A stretch of 5,863 bases of DNA from Gammaproteobacteria bacterium (lineage in GTDB: Bacteria > Pseudomonadota > Gammaproteobacteria > J113). The stretch lies in contig RFJX01000249.1 of assembly GCA_003694425.1 (NCBI GenBank), forward strand, positions 1 through 5,863, in the 5' to 3' direction. This document shows positions 5,005 to 5,863 of the stretch, piece by piece; position 1 is the first letter of the stretch, and each line of letters starts with the position of its first letter. The notes beneath the pieces were generated by a model. The model was given only the letters and a program-made list of their open reading frames with translations. It was not told where the DNA came from and ran no database searches. The position numbers and the translations under genes were made by a program.

Positions 5005-5541
5005 ATGAAGAGCCTCCCCGACTTCCTGCGGCCCGGTCTTTCCCTGCTCTCCGTGGGGCTCAATCCCTCACCCGCCTCGGTCCGGGCCGGGTTCTATTTC
5101 GCCAATCCCCGCAACCGCTTCTGGAGGGCCCTGGAGGCCTCCGGCCTGGCAGGCCACGGGTTCGAGCCCGGTCCCGATGCGCACCGGCTGCTGCTGCAGC
5201 GGGGGCTGGGCTTCACCGACCTGGTAAAGCGTACCACCTCCGGCGCCGGAGCACTGCGCAGCGCGGATTACCGGGACGGGGCTCCGGGGCTGAAAGCGAA
5301 GATCGAGGCCTTCAGGCCCGGAATGCTCTGGTTCCACGGCCGGGTGGCGATGGCCCGCTACCTCCACCACGGCGAGGGCGTGGAGGCACCAGCAGGCTGG
5401 GGCCTGCTGGGGAGTCTGTCCTGTGGGATCCCCTTCTTCGTGACCCCCAATCCCAGTCCGGCCAATGCCCGCTTCAGCCTGGATGAGCTGACCCGGTGGT
5501 ATGCGGCTCTGGCCGCTGAGCTGGAGACGGTGCATGGCTGA
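5005..5541 (+). CDS. mug: Mismatch-specific (G:T/G:U) DNA glycosylase, Mug/TDG family
   Basis: A 178-aa DNA repair glycosylase of uracil-DNA glycosylase family 2; it removes uracil or thymine analogues mispaired with G by base excision. Motif 1, 'VGLNPSPAS' (17-25), carries the catalytic N20, followed by 'GFYFANPRNRFWRAL' (29-43), the family signature. 'GLGFTDLVKRTT' is at 67-78 and motif 2, 'TPNPSPANARFS', at 147-158. E. coli Mug has GINPG and NPSGLSR at these places, so the base-intercalating loop differs. The ATG at 5005 was chosen because its N-terminus aligns with E. coli Mug. No Shine-Dalgarno is visible; GGCGG (4987-4991) and CCGCC (4999-5003) could form a hairpin in that position, suggesting translation coupled to msrA, whose stop is 20 nt upstream. 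The same frame is open far into msrA, but that part is not coding. The gene overlaps the antiporter start by 8 nt. Confidence 0.93.
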   Translation: MKSLPDFLRPGLSLLSVGLNPSPASVRAGFYFANPRNRFWRALEASGLAGHGFEPGPDAHRLLLQRGLGFTDLVKRTTSGAGALRSADYRDGAPGLKAKIEAFRPGMLWFHGRVAMARYLHHGEGVEAPAGWGLLGSLSCGIPFFVTPNPSPANARFSLDELTRWYAALAAELETVHG

Positions 5542-5863
5542 GGCGCTGCATGAACACATGGCGATGCTCCTGCTGGCGGGCATCGGTGTGCTTGGCATCG
5601 CCTGCCAGTGGCTGGCCTGGTGGATCAAGCAGCCGGCCATCCTGCTGCTTCTGCTCTGCGGCCTGGCCGTCGGGCCCGGTCTGGGCCTGCTCGACCCGGA
5701 CGCCCTGTTCGGGGAACTGCTCAACCCCATTGTTTCCCTCTCGGTGGCGGTGATTCTGTTCGAGGGCAGCCTCACGCTGCACCGGCAGGAGATCCGCGAG
5801 ATCGGCAAGGTGGTGCGGAACCTGGTGACCATCGGAGCCGCGGTCACCTGGCTCGGAGCGGCG
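5534..5863 (+). CDS. Cation:proton antiporter (CPA/NhaP-like), N-terminal part, runs off the window
   Basis: An ATG at 5534 opens a frame with no stop up to the right edge: 110 codons of a larger membrane transporter. It begins MAEALHEHMAMLLLAGIGVL and continues with hydrophobic segments at about 9-27, 34-52 and 65-82. 'QPAILLLLLCGLAVGPGLGLLDPD' spans about 33-56, and 'LNPIVSLSVAVILFEGSLTL' follows at about 63-82. The GP-x-LG and 'sVAVILFEGsLtL' patterns are typical of CPA-family Na+ or K+/H+ antiporters, which exchange cations for protons across the inner membrane. GGAG at 5523-5526, 7 nt before the ATG, supports the start; ATGs at 5558 and 5564 are alternatives. It overlaps mug by 8 nt, so the two are probably translationally coupled. 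The ion and any C-terminal TrkA-type regulatory domain lie outside the window. Confidence 0.88.
   Translation, partial: MAEALHEHMAMLLLAGIGVLGIACQWLAWWIKQPAILLLLLCGLAVGPGLGLLDPDALFGELLNPIVSLSVAVILFEGSLTLHRQEIREIGKVVRNLVTIGAAVTWLGAA

Overview
The window is GC-rich chromosomal DNA whose coding is dense, with G/C-biased third positions and clear Shine-Dalgarno sites at most genes. The gene set (a SoxYZ-like fusion carrier with its metallohydrolase, a HIG1-type mini membrane protein, MsrA of the E. coli type, a Mug-type mismatch glycosylase and a CPA-type antiporter) suggests a proteobacterium, most likely a gammaproteobacterium with sulfur or quinoprotein respiratory metabolism. That placement is inference from gene content only; no rRNA or tRNA is present.

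Positions 1-1940 (+ strand): the last codons of an upstream gene (possibly a c-type cytochrome) end in an ATGA overlap with an exported zinc metallo-beta-lactamase-fold hydrolase (34-981). This is followed by an exported SoxY-SoxZ fusion protein (1058-1891). The pair matches the computationally defined 'quinoprotein relay system' (SoxH-related hydrolase plus SoxYZ-like carrier), which is known from its association with PQQ-dependent dehydrogenases and whose chemistry is not established. A strong stem-loop (1914-1939) closes this block and also serves the convergent gene.

Positions 1966-4164 (- strand): reading leftwards from the divergent region, there is a 62-aa HIG1-like membrane protein (3976-4164), a TauE/SafE-family permease (3001-3756) and a short-chain dehydrogenase/reductase (1966-2784). 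They are separated by gaps of 219 and 216 bp, so they need not be one operon.

Positions 4165-4423: a 259-bp divergent intergenic region holds the control sites for the HIG1 gene and msrA. These are a perfect 8-bp inverted repeat abutting the HIG1 Shine-Dalgarno, a candidate sigma-70 promoter on the - strand, a small palindrome, and a near-perfect Shine-Dalgarno that fixes a GTG start for msrA. No gene was found there.

Positions 4424-5863 (+ strand): msrA, mug and the first 110 codons of a cation:proton antiporter form a tight block (20-nt gap, then an 8-nt overlap). It is a plausible stress/repair operon covering oxidised methionine, deaminated bases, and pH or sodium. The antiporter runs off the right edge.

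No CRISPR array, insertion sequence, phage gene, tRNA or rRNA was seen. The most interesting item is the SoxYZ-fusion/metallohydrolase pair; second is the leader of the HIG1 gene.
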